Source: UBA6627 sp965248675 (GTDB lineage Bacteria; Chloroflexota; Dehalococcoidia; UBA2979). Taken from it: DNA of 64,000 nucleotides. Position numbers and translations under genes: made by a program. Of the stretch, positions 43,729 through 52,950 are shown piece after piece. Below the pieces are notes generated by a model that was not told the origin of the DNA, did not search any database, and worked only from the letters and a program-made list of their open reading frames with translations. Numbering within the stretch: the first letter of the stretch is position 1; each line of letters starts with the position of its first letter. The stretch covers positions 248,001 through 312,000 of the forward strand of contig CBDFJZ010000006.1 in assembly GCA_965248675.1 (NCBI GenBank), written 5' to 3'.

Positions 43729-45204
43729 TTACCAGTTGGGCCGCTTGGCGCGGCTGCGACCTGCGGCCGCGGCGACGCGACCGTTCGCGGAGCCGCCTGA
43801 ACGGCGGCGGCGCGAGCCCCCACGAGAGGCATCCGCGGCAGGGCGTTCACCTCGCGAGTCGCGTCCGCCCTCGGTCGTGGTCCGCTGGCCGCGCGGAGCA
43901 TTGGCGCCTGCGACGCCGCCCCGCGGACGAGCGTCGCGGCCGCGACGCTGGCCGGAGCGCGCGCCGGCAGCTGCGCCGGCGTTGGATCGGCGTCGGCGTG
44001 GTGCGGCCGAGGAGTCTGCAAGCGCAAGCCGTTCGTCCGCGAAGCTCTCGTCGGGTTCGGCGTTGAGCCGCTCCATCGCACCCTGCAATGAGGTGGGGGC
44101 CGGGGTGTTGAGGTCAGCGCGGAGGCGGAGATTGCGGACCATCTGGTCGGTGTCCCGGAGCTGGTCGTTGGCGATGAAGGAGACGACGACGCCCTGGGCG
44201 CCAGCGCGGGCGGTGCGACCCGAGCGATGGACGTAGGTCTTGTCGTCGATCGGCGGGTCGAAGTGCAGGACACAGGCGACGCTGTCGACGTGGATACCCC
44301 GCGCGGCGACGTCGGTGGCGACCAGCGCCTCGACCTTGCCGTCGGTGAAAGACTTGAGTGCGCGGGTGCGTTGACTCTGCGAGCGGGAGCCGTGGATCGC
44401 GGCGGCGCTGGCGCCGGATCGCACGAGCTGCTTCGCGACGCGATCGGCGCCGCGGCGGGTGCGGCAGAAGACGATCGTCCGGCCGGCGGCCTGAATCAGA
44501 TCCGAGGCGACCTCGACGCGTCGGTTCGACTCGAGGCGCCAGAACAGGTGCTGCATGTCCTCGATATCCGGCTCCGGATCGCCCACCTCGTGGCGCGCGG
44601 GATCGCGCTGGTAGTTGCGGGTGAGGACGGCGACGTCGCCGTCGAGGGTGGCCGAGTAGAGCAGCGTCTGGCGGTCGTTCGGGATGCGGTTGAGGAGCCG
44701 CTTCACCTCGGGCAGGAAGCCCATGTCGGACATGCGGTCCGCTTCGTCGACGACGACGACTTCGACCTCATCGAGGTCAACGTCGCCCTGGCCGATCAGG
44801 TCGGCGAGGCGGCCGGGACAGGCGACGAGCACATCCACGCCTCGGGCGAGGGCGCGCTTCTGCGGTTCGTAGCCGACGCCGCCGTAGACGGCGATCACGC
44901 TGCGACCGCCGGCGCGCGCGATCGGGGCCAGCTCGCGCTGGATCTGGTCCGCCAGCTCACGTGTAGGCGCAAGAACAAGGCCGCGCGGTCGGCGCGGCCT
45001 TGCGTCCTCGACGCGCATCAGCAGCGGTAGGCCGAAGGCGAGCGTCTTCCCCGATCCGGTGGGCGCGCGGGCGGCGATGTCGCGGCCGGCGAGGGCGTCC
45101 GGGATGGTCGCGGTCTGCACCTCGAACGGGGTGACGTAGCCGAGCTCCTCGAGGAATCCGGCAAGCGGCTCGGGAATGCCGAGGCTGGCAAAGGTGGTGG
45201 TCAA
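43729..45204 (-). CDS. DEAD-box RNA helicase
   Basis: The 491-residue helicase starts at TTG 45204, preceded by AGGAG; the frame extends further but the family N terminus (TTTFASLGIPEPLAGFLEEL) begins here. Motifs: Q (VTPFEVQTATIP), I (APTGSGKT), Ia (APTRELA), II (VVDEADRM), III (YSATL), IV (IVFCRT), V (ATDVAARGIHV), VI (HRSGRTARAG). The C-terminal 110 residues are an Arg/Gly-rich tail for RNA binding. It likely acts in ribosome assembly or mRNA turnover. Confidence 0.95.
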   Translation of the reverse strand: MTTTFASLGIPEPLAGFLEELGYVTPFEVQTATIPDALAGRDIAARAPTGSGKTLAFGLPLLMRVEDARPRRPRGLVLAPTRELADQIQRELAPIARAGGRSVIAVYGGVGYEPQKRALARGVDVLVACPGRLADLIGQGDVDLDEVEVVVVDEADRMSDMGFLPEVKRLLNRIPNDRQTLLYSATLDGDVAVLTRNYQRDPARHEVGDPEPDIEDMQHLFWRLESNRRVEVASDLIQAAGRTIVFCRTRRGADRVAKQLVRSGASAAAIHGSRSQSQRTRALKSFTDGKVEALVATDVAARGIHVDSVACVLHFDPPIDDKTYVHRSGRTARAGAQGVVVSFIANDQLRDTDQMVRNLRLRADLNTPAPTSLQGAMERLNAEPDESFADERLALADSSAAPRRRRSNAGAAAGARSGQRRGRDARPRGGVAGANAPRGQRTTTEGGRDSRGERPAADASRGGSRRRRSGGSANGRVAAAAGRSRAKRPNW

Positions 45205-45616
45205 TCTGTCTCCTACTACGTCTCTTCGACGGACCCCGCGTTGGCGGGAAGTGTTCGCTCCTGCCGCACTGGGCTCACCGCCCGCCGACATCACGGCAGC
45301 GGCTCAGCCCTCGCGCTGCTCATTCGAGCGCGCGAAGCAGGCTGGACGAGGCGGACCCACCTACAGGAAGGGGTGTCGTGCGTCGCATCGGGTCACCGGG
45401 AAGCGTCTGCGAACGCTGGCCTCCACCGGTGCTGCGTGAATCCACTGTAACAGTCGTCCCGTTGAGCGCGAGTCGGGGAAGCCCCTTCGGGCTGTCGATG
45501 CTTCGCACCCCTTTGCGAGGCTCTCGGCGGCACGTTAGGGTCGGGGCCACTTAGTCCGGCGGTCCTTCGTGGTTTGGTTGTTGTTACCGAACCGATACCG
45601 CAGCGGTGAGGGGCAC
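45205..45616. other. Intergenic region between divergent genes
   Basis: Spacer of 412 bases separating the DEAD-box gene (minus) from the acidic protein gene (plus). It is long enough for two promoters and a helicase 5' leader. A short hairpin (AGCCC-CTTC-GGGCT near 45480) is visible; no RNA gene or coding signal is supported. Confidence 0.5.
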
Positions 45617-46255
45617 ATGCCCGACAACGATCCGCCAGAGTCCGACACTCCGCCCAACGACGTCGACGATCCCGCAGAGCTTCAAGACTGGTTCGAGCCA
45701 CCTCCCGATCTCCTCAAACCTGTCATCGATGAGCTCGGCTCGTCCACGGTCGCCGGCTGGGGAAACGTGCCCGACCCGCCACCCAACGATGACCTGGATA
45801 GCCCTAAGGCCGACGGTGAACCCGGCGGCCCCCGCGTCACCGACGCGATCGACCAGGCGGTGAGGCAGTTTACTGAAAGTGAGGGAGGAGCCGCGGAACA
45901 AGCGGGCCACGATCGCGATCCTGCCTCACCTGAGGTGGACAACCTGAACGGACCTGACGCCGAGCCTGAGCTCTCTGGCGACGGGAGTTTGAGAAACAAG
46001 GAAATCGATGACTGGTACAAGGAGCACGGGGGCGACGCTCAGCTCCTCGAGGACGACGCGCCCCCTGGAATCGAGCCCTCGATGGACTCGCTCGGCGCCG
46101 AAGAGGACCTGGGGGCGCCCACCGCCGACGGTGAGCTCGAGGATCTGCCCGGTCTCGATCCCGATCCGGAGCCAGCCGGCCCTGCACCAGCCGAACAGCC
46201 TGAACCCGGCGCCGCCGCTCGAAGCCAGCCCACCGACCTCAGCCCCGGAGGCTGA
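45617..46255 (+). CDS. Acidic low-complexity protein, probably N-terminal part of the next gene
   Basis: The 212-residue product starts at ATG 45617 after a GAGGGG site. It is rich in Asp, Glu, Pro and Gly with no membrane segment, and carries repeated DW(F/Y) motifs: AELQDWFEPPPDL and KEIDDWYKEHGGDAQLLED. The next frame opens with a third copy (EDLDDWYENTYGGDEQYRL) and continues the same composition, and the overlapping frames both read Pro/Ala-rich sequence over 46120-46255. A single frameshift in that stretch would join the two into one protein of about 650 residues. Unknown family. Confidence 0.6.
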   Translation: MPDNDPPESDTPPNDVDDPAELQDWFEPPPDLLKPVIDELGSSTVAGWGNVPDPPPNDDLDSPKADGEPGGPRVTDAIDQAVRQFTESEGGAAEQAGHDRDPASPEVDNLNGPDAEPELSGDGSLRNKEIDDWYKEHGGDAQLLEDDAPPGIEPSMDSLGAEEDLGAPTADGELEDLPGLDPDPEPAGPAPAEQPEPGAAARSQPTDLSPGG

Positions 46256-46277
46256 CCGCTATGGCGACGGGGGTTGG

Positions 46278-47564
46278 ATGAACGAAGATCTCGACGACTG
46301 GTACGAGAACACCTACGGGGGCGACGAACAATACCGCCTCGACTCCCGGCTTGGCCGGTTGCCCGAGCGCTTGGTCGACAATATCGCCGAGGAGTACGAA
46401 TTCTCGAAGCAGCGGACCGACCTCTGGGTGTCTGGTCCTAACGGGGAGCCAAACCAGGAGGCGGCCCTGTCGGACGCGTTTGCGCCATCGGGCGAGCGGA
46501 GCTTCTTCAAGCTCGGACCACACCTAAAAGCGCGCTTCCGCGACCACATCGAGTCGCTCCCCGCTCCGCCCGTCGCCGACCCGCCCCTATCCGGCCCGGG
46601 TTGGCCCGAAGACGACTTCTCGACCAACATCACTCTCCTAAGCGGCGCACGACTGACCGAGGGGATCGAGCTCGACGACCCCTCGCCCTCGACTCGCTCG
46701 CTACGCGATCGTGCCGGGACCGAACTCCCGGCGGAGGACTATGAGCCCACCAGTACGGGTGCCGCCGCCGGGCGGTGGCTCTCCCGCCGCCTCGTCTTCG
46801 GAGGTGGCGGCATCTTCGCGCTCCTCGCGGTCGGCGTGTTCGTCGTGTTCGGCGGTGGCGGCGACAGCACGGGGACCGGTGGCACAGGCGGCGATTCCGA
46901 GGACACCAGCTCATCCTCAAGTGGCGGGGCGGCGGCAGGTGCCGTTGCCGTCACCGATGATCGCGACGGCGACATCTGCGCGCCGATCCGCGAGCAGCAG
47001 ATCACCCTCGAACTTTCGAGCCCCGACGTCCAGCCGACGCTGCCGTTGTTCTTCGCGAAGGGGCAACGCGACGAGAACGACTTCCCGTCCCCGCAGTTGG
47101 ACTGGCCGCCCGGGTCGAACGCGCCGGCCGTGCCGCCAGAGGCGACGGAGATCGTCCTCCTGGTGATGAGCCTCACCGACGAGCGCGCAGACCTTTACCA
47201 GAAGGACGAAGACCTGTGGTGGGACGGCGTAACCCCCGACAATATCTCGGGCATCCCGATCGGCCGCGTCCGGTGGACAGTGACCGGCATGAATCCCACT
47301 GCGACATCGCTCCCGCCCGGCTCCCGGTCGAACCCGCCGCGCGGTGCGGAGGAACATTTCAGCACCGAAACCGTAACGATCACGGCCGAGGGTGTGGATG
47401 TCAGCAACAAGTTCATCGGAGCTGAGCACTCCGGCGAGTGGTACCTCTTCACCGTCTTCGCGCTTTGCAACCCGACCGAGGGTGAGCGAGACGAATACGA
47501 CCCCGGCTGGTTCAAGCGTCACGCGATCGCCATCGGCTGGTTCTTCACACAGGCCGAGTGGTAG
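46278..47564 (+). CDS. Membrane protein with acidic cytoplasmic region and PEBP-like ectodomain
   Basis: As written the gene could start at ATG 46278 (428 residues). Residues 1-165 are acidic and hydrophilic with a DDWY motif; a membrane segment (GGIFALLAVGVFVVFGGGG) follows; then a Gly/Ser linker; then an exported domain of about 220 residues with FPSPQLDWPPG, TEIVLLVMSLTD, GRVRWTVTGMNPTATSLPPG and ALCNP, which fits the phosphatidylethanolamine-binding-protein (YbhB/RKIP) fold. The combination is not one I know. Fragments of the same gene lie at 791 and 42917. Downstream is a signal peptidase gene. Confidence 0.7.
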   Translation: MNEDLDDWYENTYGGDEQYRLDSRLGRLPERLVDNIAEEYEFSKQRTDLWVSGPNGEPNQEAALSDAFAPSGERSFFKLGPHLKARFRDHIESLPAPPVADPPLSGPGWPEDDFSTNITLLSGARLTEGIELDDPSPSTRSLRDRAGTELPAEDYEPTSTGAAAGRWLSRRLVFGGGGIFALLAVGVFVVFGGGGDSTGTGGTGGDSEDTSSSSSGGAAAGAVAVTDDRDGDICAPIREQQITLELSSPDVQPTLPLFFAKGQRDENDFPSPQLDWPPGSNAPAVPPEATEIVLLVMSLTDERADLYQKDEDLWWDGVTPDNISGIPIGRVRWTVTGMNPTATSLPPGSRSNPPRGAEEHFSTETVTITAEGVDVSNKFIGAEHSGEWYLFTVFALCNPTEGERDEYDPGWFKRHAIAIGWFFTQAEW

Positions 47565-47651
47565 CGCCGCGCGCGCGTCGAGAGCCCGTCACAGCGCCGG
47601 ATCGCGCGCGTTCTTACGCGCACGCAGCGCGAACGGTGGTACCAATAGGCG

Positions 47652-48245
47652 ATGGTTGGCGGGGAAGCCGGCGCGCAGGCGCCAGTCCGAGAGCGAGCGA
47701 CCGATGCGCAGGGCGACCGCGGGCGCGGCGGGCGGGCGCCATTCTACGCGGCGCTGTCGCTGACCTACGGCGCGCTCGCCGTGCTGCTGGTGTTCGCCTG
47801 GCCCGGCATGTTCGGCTTCAACACCTACACCGGGCTGGGCACCTCGATGGGGGACACGATCCCCAGCGGGTCGCTGCTAGTGACGCGCTCGGTGGCGCCC
47901 GAGGACATCGAGGTCGGCGACGTCATTTCGTTTCGGCTCGACGGCGTCGAGCAGCCGATCACGCACCGCGTGATCGCGATCCGCGAGCGGTCCGGAGCGT
48001 TCGTCTTCGCGACGCAGGGTGACGGCAACGCCGCTCCGGACCCGTTTCCGGTGTTTGGCGACCAGGGCGTCGAACGGGTCGTGTACTCGGCGCCGTTCTT
48101 CGGGCTGATCCTGCCGCACATCAAGGCGATGCTGCTCGCGATCGCGGTCCTCGGCCTGTACTTCCTGTGGTCACGCCGCCGGAGGTGGCGCCTCGCGACC
48201 GAACGTCGGGCGCGACACTCGCTAGCCGCGGCCAACCAACGGTAA
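47652..48245 (+). CDS. Signal peptidase I, SipW-like (S26B)
   Basis: A 197-residue membrane protein. One N-terminal helix (YGALAVLLVFAWPGMFGFNT) is followed by GTSMGDTIPSGSLLVTRSVA, where Ser is the likely nucleophile (SGSMEPT is more usual), VGDVISFRL and ITHRVIAI, whose His replaces the Lys of classical SPase I. A second helix (AMLLAIAVLGLYFLW) and a basic tail complete the SipW/archaeal plan. Such enzymes often process dedicated surface proteins, and the adjacent membrane protein is a candidate. The end overlaps the convergent glycosyltransferase by 24 bases. Confidence 0.85.
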   Translation: MVGGEAGAQAPVRERATDAQGDRGRGGRAPFYAALSLTYGALAVLLVFAWPGMFGFNTYTGLGTSMGDTIPSGSLLVTRSVAPEDIEVGDVISFRLDGVEQPITHRVIAIRERSGAFVFATQGDGNAAPDPFPVFGDQGVERVVYSAPFFGLILPHIKAMLLAIAVLGLYFLWSRRRRWRLATERRARHSLAAANQR

Positions 48246-49100
48246 ACGGCGTCGGAGCGCCCTGATCGAGTCCATGCCGAGGAGCCAGACGAAACGGGCG
48301 TTGGAGACGGTGTAGCGCCTCCAGAGGCGGCGCGGCTCCGTGATCAGGCGGAACAACCACTGGAGGCCGGATCGCTGCATCCAGCCCGGCTCTTCGCGGA
48401 GCAGGCCGGCGTTGTAGTCGAACGCCGCGCCCACCGCGAGGACAGCGGCGGCATTGAGACGCTCGCGATGGTCGGCAACCCACCGATCTTGCTTCGGTGA
48501 TCCGAGGCCGATCCAGACGAAGTCCGGATTAGCCTCGTTGATGCGCTGGATGTCCGCTTCGTCCTCCTCGGGCGTCAACGCGCGGAAGGGCGGTGAATAC
48601 ATCCCGACGACCTTCATCTCCGGATAGTCACGTTCCAGGTGCTCCGTGAGCAGTTCCGGCACGCCATCCGCGCCTCCGTAGAAGTAGTGGGTAGAGCCGT
48701 CTTCCTGCGCGGCATCGATGATCGCGAGCATCGACTGTGGGCCGTAGACGCGTGTCAGCTGGCGACCGCGCAACCGGCCCAGCCAGACCAGCGGCATGCC
48801 ATCGGGCGCGACGATATCGCCTCGGTTGAGCAGGTCGCGCAGCGCTGGTTGGCGGTTGGCCTCGACGATCGTGTTCACGGAAACGTAGTGAACAGAGAGC
48901 CGCTCGCCGGTTCGAGGCGCGTTGACGACGCGGTCGCGCGCGGCCTCGAAGGTCGTCGCGCTGACGTGCACGCCCAGCAGAGAGTAACGGTCGGCGGGCG
49001 CATCGTCCGGAGTGTGGTCGCCCAGAGTTTGATCGCCCGTCAGGTGCGCAGGCGCCTCGTCTTCCGCGCGCTCCGACGAGTCCTGTGGAGGGAAGGCCAT
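48222..49100 (-). CDS. WecG/TagA/CpsF family glycosyltransferase (GT26)
   Basis: A 292-residue enzyme. After an acidic tail of about 38 residues come VSVNTIVEANRQPALRDLLN, DIVAPDGMPLVWLGRLRG (with the conserved DG), HYFYGGADGVPELLTEHL and VWIGLGSPKQDRWVADHRER, all GT26 landmarks. It transfers N-acetylmannosaminuronate/ManNAc-type sugars to lipid-linked acceptors in surface-polysaccharide synthesis. A C-terminal amphipathic stretch (RLITEPRRLWRRYTVS) supports membrane attachment. Tail-to-tail overlap with the signal peptidase gene. Confidence 0.92.
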   Translation of the reverse strand: MAFPPQDSSERAEDEAPAHLTGDQTLGDHTPDDAPADRYSLLGVHVSATTFEAARDRVVNAPRTGERLSVHYVSVNTIVEANRQPALRDLLNRGDIVAPDGMPLVWLGRLRGRQLTRVYGPQSMLAIIDAAQEDGSTHYFYGGADGVPELLTEHLERDYPEMKVVGMYSPPFRALTPEEDEADIQRINEANPDFVWIGLGSPKQDRWVADHRERLNAAAVLAVGAAFDYNAGLLREEPGWMQRSGLQWLFRLITEPRRLWRRYTVSNARFVWLLGMDSIRALRRRLPLVGRG

Positions 49101-49277
49101 AGTCTACTTCCCGGTGTGGGACCGATCGAATCGGGCGCCGCGCGTCTCGACGCCCTCCACTGGGACGATCTTCGACCTCGACAGGCGTGTCAGACAGCCC
49201 GCGCGTGACGGCGCGTGATCAGATCGTCAGACGCCACGAACCGGGAGGCGGTCCCTCGAAACGCGCCCGCACCGCTC

Positions 49278-50625
49278 TCAAACGGTAGTGAACAGCGGCA
49301 GCTCCTCGAAACGCCCGTCGAGCACGTCCGTCGGGTCAGCGTCGAAGAGCTGCGCGATCACGCTGGAGTAGACCGAGCGAAAGTCGACGCTGAACTTCAG
49401 ATCGCCGTTCCCATCGAGGTCCGCCACCGACGGCTGCTCGCCATGGAGGCCGCCACGGACCGCGCCGCCGAGGAGGAACAGCGGGCCGGCCGTGCCGTGA
49501 TCGGTGCCGTCGGAGCCGTTCTCGCGGACGCGGCGACCGAACTCGGTCTAGGCGAGCGTGGTCACCTCCTCGGCCATCCCGTGCGCGCGCAGGTCGTCGT
49601 GAAAGGCGAGCACGGCGTCGCCGAGGGTCTGCAACAGCGAGGCGTGCTGATCCGCCTGCGCGGCGTGCGTGTCGAAGCCGCCAGTCGTGACGTAGACGAT
49701 GCCGGTGCCGGTCTCGGAGGTGACGAGCTCGGCGGCGGTCTGCAGGGCGCGGGCGAGCGGCGTGTCCGGATACTCGACGGCGGGCGCATAGCCCGAGGTG
49801 GCCGCGTCGAGCACGACCGTCGACTCATACGCCTGGAGGCCGGTCTCGGAAACCAGCGCGAGCTGGCCGCCGTACTCCGCTTGCACCGCCAGCTCCGAGG
49901 CTTGCGCCGAGTAGAGCTGCAACCAGGCGGTGAGGCGACGTTCGCCCTCGGATGGGTAGCGCGGGTCGGTCTGGACGACGTAGGCGGGGACGGAGCTGAG
50001 CGAGGGGACGAACGACTCCTCGCTCCTGAGCGAGCGCGGCGCGGCGGCGCCGACGTTCGCGGCGCGCCAGAGCGAGTCCTGTTCGCGCCTCGTGGCATCG
50101 AGGAGGCGACCGAGCCAGCCGGTGTCGCTCCCGTCGGTGCTCGCGGTGTGCCAGACGTCCATCGAGCTGAAGTGGGAGCGGTTCGGGTTCGGGTACCCGG
50201 CGCCGAGGACGATCGCCGCGTCGCCTCGGTCGTACAGCGTTCGGACGCCACTGAGCGAGGGGTGCAGCGCGGTGCGGTCGTCGAGCGTCAGGGTGTCCTC
50301 GGGAGCGATCGCGAGGTCGGGACGGGCGTCGTAGTAAGCGCCGTCGGCGTACGGGATGACGGTGTTCAGGCCGTCGTTGCCACCCGCGATCTGGAGCACG
50401 ACGAGTACGCGCCGGCGCGGCCGTTCCAGCAGTAGCAGGTCGTATCTCGCGGCCGACGCCGTCGACGCGTCGTCGAAGACGGCGCGCAAGAATGCCGGCG
50501 CCACGATCGCGCTCGCGCCGACGAAGGCAAGGCCGCGTCGGATCAGCGTCCGGCGGTCGATCGGTCGGTCGGTCGGTCGGTCGGTCGAGGAACGTTTCGT
50601 CGTTGACTGGCTTGCTGGCTGGCAT
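49278..50625 (-). pseudogene. DUF1501 protein with repeat-driven frameshift and internal amber codon
   Basis: ATG 50625 (GGAGGA upstream) opens MPASKPVNDETFLDRPTDRP, but six CCGA units force the frame away. With five units the frame reads PIDRRTLIRRGLAFVGASAI, the Tat-type signal of DUF1501 proteins, and enters the body: VLVVLQIAGGNDGLNTVIPY, NRSHFSSMDVWHTAS and AFHDDLRAHGMAEEVTTLA. TAG follows at 49548-49550, and the frame continues TEFGRRVRENGSDGTDHGTA to TGA 49278. The TAG sits where the family has Tyr or Phe before (S/T)EFGR. A rescue start at GTG 50504 would lack the export signal. Partner of the upstream DUF1800 gene. Confidence 0.8.
50557..50588. repeat. Tetranucleotide repeat in the DUF1501 signal sequence
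   Basis: On the plus strand, six perfect TCGG units (50561-50584) are flanked on each side by a TCGA unit. Because 4 is not a multiple of 3, gain or loss of one unit changes the frame of the DUF1501 gene. Five (or eight) units join the start codon to the body; the six present do not. Confidence 0.85.
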
Positions 50626-50648
50626 TCGGGTGCTCCTCCAGGAGTCGA

Positions 50649-51992
50649 TCAGGCGAGCTGGTAGAGCGGCATGGTGAGCGCGAGATAGACGGCGCCGGCG
50701 AGTGATCCGTCGCGGGTGGCAGCCTCGAGGTCGAAGTGGTGCGCACAGCCGAGGTGGGCAACCAGCAGCGCACGCGTGGGCTCGTCCACGTCGCCGCCCA
50801 CAAGGAGATCGAGCAGGAAGTCGACGACCGCCTCGGCGCTCTCCTCGGCGCCGTGGCGCCGGACGAGTGCCGCCGGATCGAACACGGCGCGACGGCGGAA
50901 GCGGGTCAGCTCGTTCGCGTAGTTCGTGCGGCCGAGCAGCGTGTTGCTGTTGATCCAGCCGCCGCCTTCCGGCCAGCCGGCCGGGTTCGGGGGGTCGAAG
51001 AGCAACTGCCCCATCGCCTGCGTCTGGTGGGGTTCACGGCGGAGCGGCGCGGACAGCTCGAGGGCGCGCTCGGCGCCGATCACCAGCTCGACCGGAGACT
51101 TCACCCGCCAGCGATAGGCAGTGGTGGTGTACATCTCGTCGGAGAACAGGATCGTGCGCACGACCTCGCGGATTGAGCGGTCCGAGTCGAAGTAGACGGC
51201 GGTGGTGCGTTCGATCAGCTCCGGTCCCGGCTCAGGCATCGCGAAGAACCGCCACAGCTTGCGGCCGACGAAGTCGGCGGTGGCCGAATCGGTCGCGAGG
51301 ATCTCGACGATGTCGGCGTCATCGAGGTGTCCGGTGACGCCAAGGAACGTCTTCTCCCCGCCGTCGTGGCGCCTCGGAACGAAGCGCGCGCCGGGGACGC
51401 CATCGGTCTGCCGCGGACCGCGCACGACCCAGCCGGTGAGCGCGCGCGCCGCCTCCTTGATGTCGGTCTCCGTGTAGCGCACACCCTCGCCGAGGGTGTG
51501 CAGCTCCAGCAGCTCGCGCGCGTAGTTCTCGTTCGGGGCGTCTTTGACGTTCGTGCGGTTGTCGAGCCAGATCATCATCGCCGGGTCGCGCGTGATCGCC
51601 TGCAGCAGCTCCTGGAAGTCGCCGAGCGCAAGGCGGCGCAGCGTCTCGTTCTGGACGTGCATCGGGTACGGGTTGCCGACCTTGTGCAACGCGGTGGCGA
51701 AGTGGTCGTGCCAGAAGTAGGTCATCCGCTCGAGCAGCGGCCGGCGGGTGGTGAGCAGGCGCATGTACCAGGTGCCGATCAACGCCCCGCGCTTCTCACG
51801 CGGATCCGCCTCGATCAGCGCCTCGATCGCCTCGTCGGACGCCGAGTCGTCGACGTCTTCAGGGCGCAGCAGGCGGTCGACGGCGCCCTCGAGGCCCAGC
51901 GCGAGATACTCCTCGAGCTCGGCGGCGCTGTAGCTCCAGCCGGCGCGCCGGAGCAGGTGCTGGATGCGTTGACGCTCGGTCTGAAGGACCAT
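50649..51992 (-). CDS. DUF1800 domain protein
   Basis: The 447-residue product starts at ATG 51992 with GGGAGGGG upstream. It begins VLQTERQRIQHLLRRAGWSY and has MTYFWHDHFATALHKVGNPY, DPAMMIWLDNRTNVKDAPNE, NYARELLELHTLGEGVRYTE, HDGGEKTFLGVTGHLD and PPNPAGWPEGGGWINSNTLL, all typical of DUF1800. The family nearly always occurs with a DUF1501 gene, as here (24 bases apart); proposed roles concern export or carbohydrate handling but are not established. Confidence 0.93.
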   Translation of the reverse strand: MVLQTERQRIQHLLRRAGWSYSAAELEEYLALGLEGAVDRLLRPEDVDDSASDEAIEALIEADPREKRGALIGTWYMRLLTTRRPLLERMTYFWHDHFATALHKVGNPYPMHVQNETLRRLALGDFQELLQAITRDPAMMIWLDNRTNVKDAPNENYARELLELHTLGEGVRYTETDIKEAARALTGWVVRGPRQTDGVPGARFVPRRHDGGEKTFLGVTGHLDDADIVEILATDSATADFVGRKLWRFFAMPEPGPELIERTTAVYFDSDRSIREVVRTILFSDEMYTTTAYRWRVKSPVELVIGAERALELSAPLRREPHQTQAMGQLLFDPPNPAGWPEGGGWINSNTLLGRTNYANELTRFRRRAVFDPAALVRRHGAEESAEAVVDFLLDLLVGGDVDEPTRALLVAHLGCAHHFDLEAATRDGSLAGAVYLALTMPLYQLA

Positions 51993-52092
51993 TTCCGCCC
52001 CTCCCGCGCGGTGTGGTGCACCGGTTCTGAGAGTTCTAACGACGGTGCCGGGAAAACGTTCGCCGCCGAGCAGATCTGTTTGAGCGGACTGG

Positions 52093-52950
52093 TCAGCCCA
52101 GGGCGGCCCGCGGATTGTCCTGCACCATCCGCCGCACCTCTGCCGCGTCGAAGCCGGCGTCGAGGAAGCGCTCGATCCACAGCCCGAAGCCGTACGGCGG
52201 CGGCGGGTTGGCCGCCTGCCCGAGGTCGGTCGAGAGCACGACGTGGTCGGCGCCGACGGCGCGCACCTCTTCGATGATCGCGTTTGTCGGCTCCTCGGAA
52301 TCCTCGCGGAAGAGCACGTTGCCGCACTGCTCGATGAAGGCACCCAACTCAGCGGCACGTTGCTGGATTTCGAGCGGGATGCCGAACGCGGTGGCGTGCG
52401 TGACGACGGTTCTGATGTCGCGTCCGCGCGACGCCTCAACGACTGCCGCCGTCTCCTCGGGACTGAGGTGGCCGCTGCAGAGCAGGGCGTCGTGTTCCTC
52501 GATCAGGTCGAGCAGATCGTGGACGACCGGGACGAGAGCGCCCGAATCGTCGAGGATCGCGATCGGCGCTCCCTTGCTGTTGAAGCGGCCGAAGGTGTCG
52601 CGCGACCAGGCGGCATCGAACGTGGGCAGCCAGACGACGCTGGTGCCGATCCTCAGCGCGGTCTCGAGCGCGTCCGGGTTGAGGCCGCCCACGCCGTGAT
52701 CGAGGGCGATCGCGCCGTGGACCTCGATGCCGTCGAACTCGCCGCCCAACGCCCAGGCGAGCGACTGCGTCGGGTACTCGTGGCTCTTGAGGACGAGGCC
52801 GGCCATGCCGGCTTCGGAGGCGGCGGCGACCAGCTCGCGTGCGTCCATCTTGCGTTCGGCGAACGGGTCGGGCCCGGCGTGCGCGTGAAGGTCGATCGCG
52901 CCTCGAAGCAGATCGCGCGCTCCCGGGCGGAGGTCGCCGAGGCCGGGCAT
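52093..52950 (-). CDS. DUF6282-like metal-dependent TIM-barrel protein
   Basis: A 285-residue protein with DLHAHAGPDPFAERKMDARE (metal-binding HxH), GLVLKSHEYPTQSLAWALGG, GIEVHGAIALDHGVGGLNP, VVTHATAFGIPLEIQQRAA and DHVVLSTDLGQAANPP. The His/Asp order fits an amidohydrolase-related barrel; I associate this pattern with DUF6282. The start codon shares one base with the stop of the upstream lyase (TGATG), so the two are translationally coupled and may act in one pathway. Confidence 0.82.
   Translation of the reverse strand: MPGLGDLRPGARDLLRGAIDLHAHAGPDPFAERKMDARELVAAASEAGMAGLVLKSHEYPTQSLAWALGGEFDGIEVHGAIALDHGVGGLNPDALETALRIGTSVVWLPTFDAAWSRDTFGRFNSKGAPIAILDDSGALVPVVHDLLDLIEEHDALLCSGHLSPEETAAVVEASRGRDIRTVVTHATAFGIPLEIQQRAAELGAFIEQCGNVLFREDSEEPTNAIIEEVRAVGADHVVLSTDLGQAANPPPPYGFGLWIERFLDAGFDAAEVRRMVQDNPRAALG

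Noticed and set aside
45617..47564. Treating the acidic protein and the PEBP-like protein as certainly one gene
   Set aside because: The shared DDWY motif and composition favour it, but no single run or consensus pins the shift, so they are listed separately.
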